A stretch of 7,832 nucleotides of DNA, from contig DGKN01000207.1 in the NCBI GenBank assembly GCA_002387005.1, positions 3,244-11,075 on the forward strand, in the 5' to 3' direction. Each line of letters opens with the position of its first letter. The first letter of the stretch is position 1. This DNA comes from Propionibacteriaceae bacterium UBA4569 (GTDB lineage: Bacteria; Actinomycetota; Actinomycetes; Propionibacteriales; Propionibacteriaceae). This document shows, piece by piece, positions 7,192 through 7,832 of this stretch. The notes below the pieces were generated by a model that did not search any database, was not told the origin of the DNA, and saw only the letters and a list, made by a program, of their open reading frames with translations. Position numbers and translations under genes: made by a program.

Positions 7192-7231
7192 GGTCAGGTG
7201 TTGCAGGTCAGGTATTGCAGGTCAAATGTTC
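7192..7231. repeat. Short tandem repeat, 14-bp unit, in the pncB-pncA spacer
   Basis: Plus-strand unit GGTCAGGTGTTGCA (7192-7205) is followed directly by GGTCAGGTATTGCA (7206-7219), with one difference, and then by a degraded partial copy GGTCAAATGTTC (7220-7231) that carries the pncB stop codon. Read on the minus strand, each copy contributes a TGA. It probably arose by replication slippage at the end of pncB. Confidence 0.75.
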
Positions 7232-7832
7232 GTCGGGGCGATCGAGTGCAGGTAGGGGTTGTAGGCCTCGTCGCCGTCGGGTTCCAGGATGATCGTCGGA
7301 ATCGCCGGATCACCCTTGCTGACGCGCAGGGCGGCCACCGGCAGTTCGGCGCGGGCGCGTTCGTGGCGCTCCCGTCCCACTGACAACTCCTCGCGGCCGA
7401 CGACCTGCCCGTCGCGGACGAGTTCGACCATCAGCTGACGGTCGTTGCCGTCCCCGGCGGGCGGGTTGCCGATGCCGACGATCTCGGCCTGCGCCACGCC
7501 CTGCTCGTCCAGCCGGCGCATGGCGAACTTCCGGCCACCGACGGTGTTCTTGTTCAGTGACTTCTTCGCGACCGGCTTCAGTTCGGCGTCGGCGGCATCG
7601 GAGTCGGCGCGGGCGACGAGCTTGTAGACGAAGCCACAGGTGGGGTGCCCCGAACCGGTGACCACGGAGGTACCGACGCCGTAGCCGTCGACGGGAGCGC
7701 CGCGCAGGGCGGCGATCTGGTACTCGTCCAGGTCGGAGGTGACGATGATCTTGGTGTCCTCGGCGCCCAGGTCGTCCAGCAGGTCGCGCATCTGGCGCGC
7801 GACGATTGCGTGCTCGCCCGAGTCGAGGCGGA
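7222..7832 (-). CDS. pncB: Nicotinate phosphoribosyltransferase, C-terminal part (5' end outside window)
   Basis: PncB joins nicotinate to PRPP with ATP hydrolysis to give nicotinate mononucleotide (EC 6.3.4.21), the step after PncA in NAD salvage. The frame is open to the window edge, giving 202 C-terminal residues; the full family length is about 400-450, so roughly half is missing. The visible part starts with RLDSGEHAIVARQMR and continues with IIVTSDLDEYQIAAL and VDGYGVGTSVV, the hallmark barrel strands with the Gly-rich PRPP-phosphate-binding loop. A K-x-T-V-x-G-R-K type stretch follows (NTVGGRKFAMRR), then a C-terminal region ending with the TGA at 7224-7222. The first ATG inside the window (7791) is internal, since conserved RLDSG sequence lies upstream of it. 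It is transcribed ahead of pncA, probably as one operon. Confidence 0.93.
   Translation of the reverse strand, partial: RLDSGEHAIVARQMRDLLDDLGAEDTKIIVTSDLDEYQIAALRGAPVDGYGVGTSVVTGSGHPTCGFVYKLVARADSDAADAELKPVAKKSLNKNTVGGRKFAMRRLDEQGVAQAEIVGIGNPPAGDGNDRQLMVELVRDGQVVGREELSVGRERHERARAELPVAALRVSKGDPAIPTIILEPDGDEAYNPYLHSIAPTNI

Noticed and set aside
6770..7255. Plus-strand open frame of 161 codons opposite pncA
   Set aside because: It is a shadow of pncA, which has all catalytic and metal-binding residues and a strong ribosome binding site.

Overview
The window is GC-rich, with strong G/C preference at third codon positions, GTG starts and tight gene packing. Protein families and codon use point to a high-GC Gram-positive actinobacterium. 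A Propionibacteriales-type genome is a reasonable guess, but the sequence alone does not prove it.

Positions 1-4384 (+ strand) are the distal part of an exopolysaccharide or capsule cluster, packed as an operon. It holds a 5'-truncated two-domain glycosyltransferase (GT4 C-terminal half joined to a GT2 domain), then a 631-residue protein joining a Wzx/PST-type flippase to a Wzz-type chain-length domain in one frame, then a polytopic O-antigen ligase/Wzy-like protein. The first two genes overlap by 4 bases and the next two are 3 bases apart, so translational coupling is likely. Together they would add sugars to a lipid-linked unit, flip it across the membrane, and polymerise or ligate the chain with length control.

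Positions 4385-6567 (+) hold malQ (4-alpha-glucanotransferase, GH77) behind a short gap that carries a possible promoter. It belongs to glycogen/maltodextrin metabolism and is probably a separate transcription unit.

Positions 6568-7832 (- strand) face malQ convergently and carry two NAD salvage genes, transcribed in the order pncB (5' part outside the window) then pncA. PncA converts nicotinamide to nicotinate and PncB converts nicotinate to nicotinate mononucleotide. The 56-base spacer between them contains a small 14-bp tandem repeat and a strong ribosome binding site for pncA.

No tRNA, rRNA, CRISPR array, insertion sequence or phage gene was recognised. The most unusual feature is the flippase-Wzz fusion: its junction is locally AT-richer, contains non-preferred codons, and still looks like a ribosome binding site plus ATG. 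This suggests two formerly separate genes whose intervening stop codon has been lost. I do not see clear evidence of a wholly new system.
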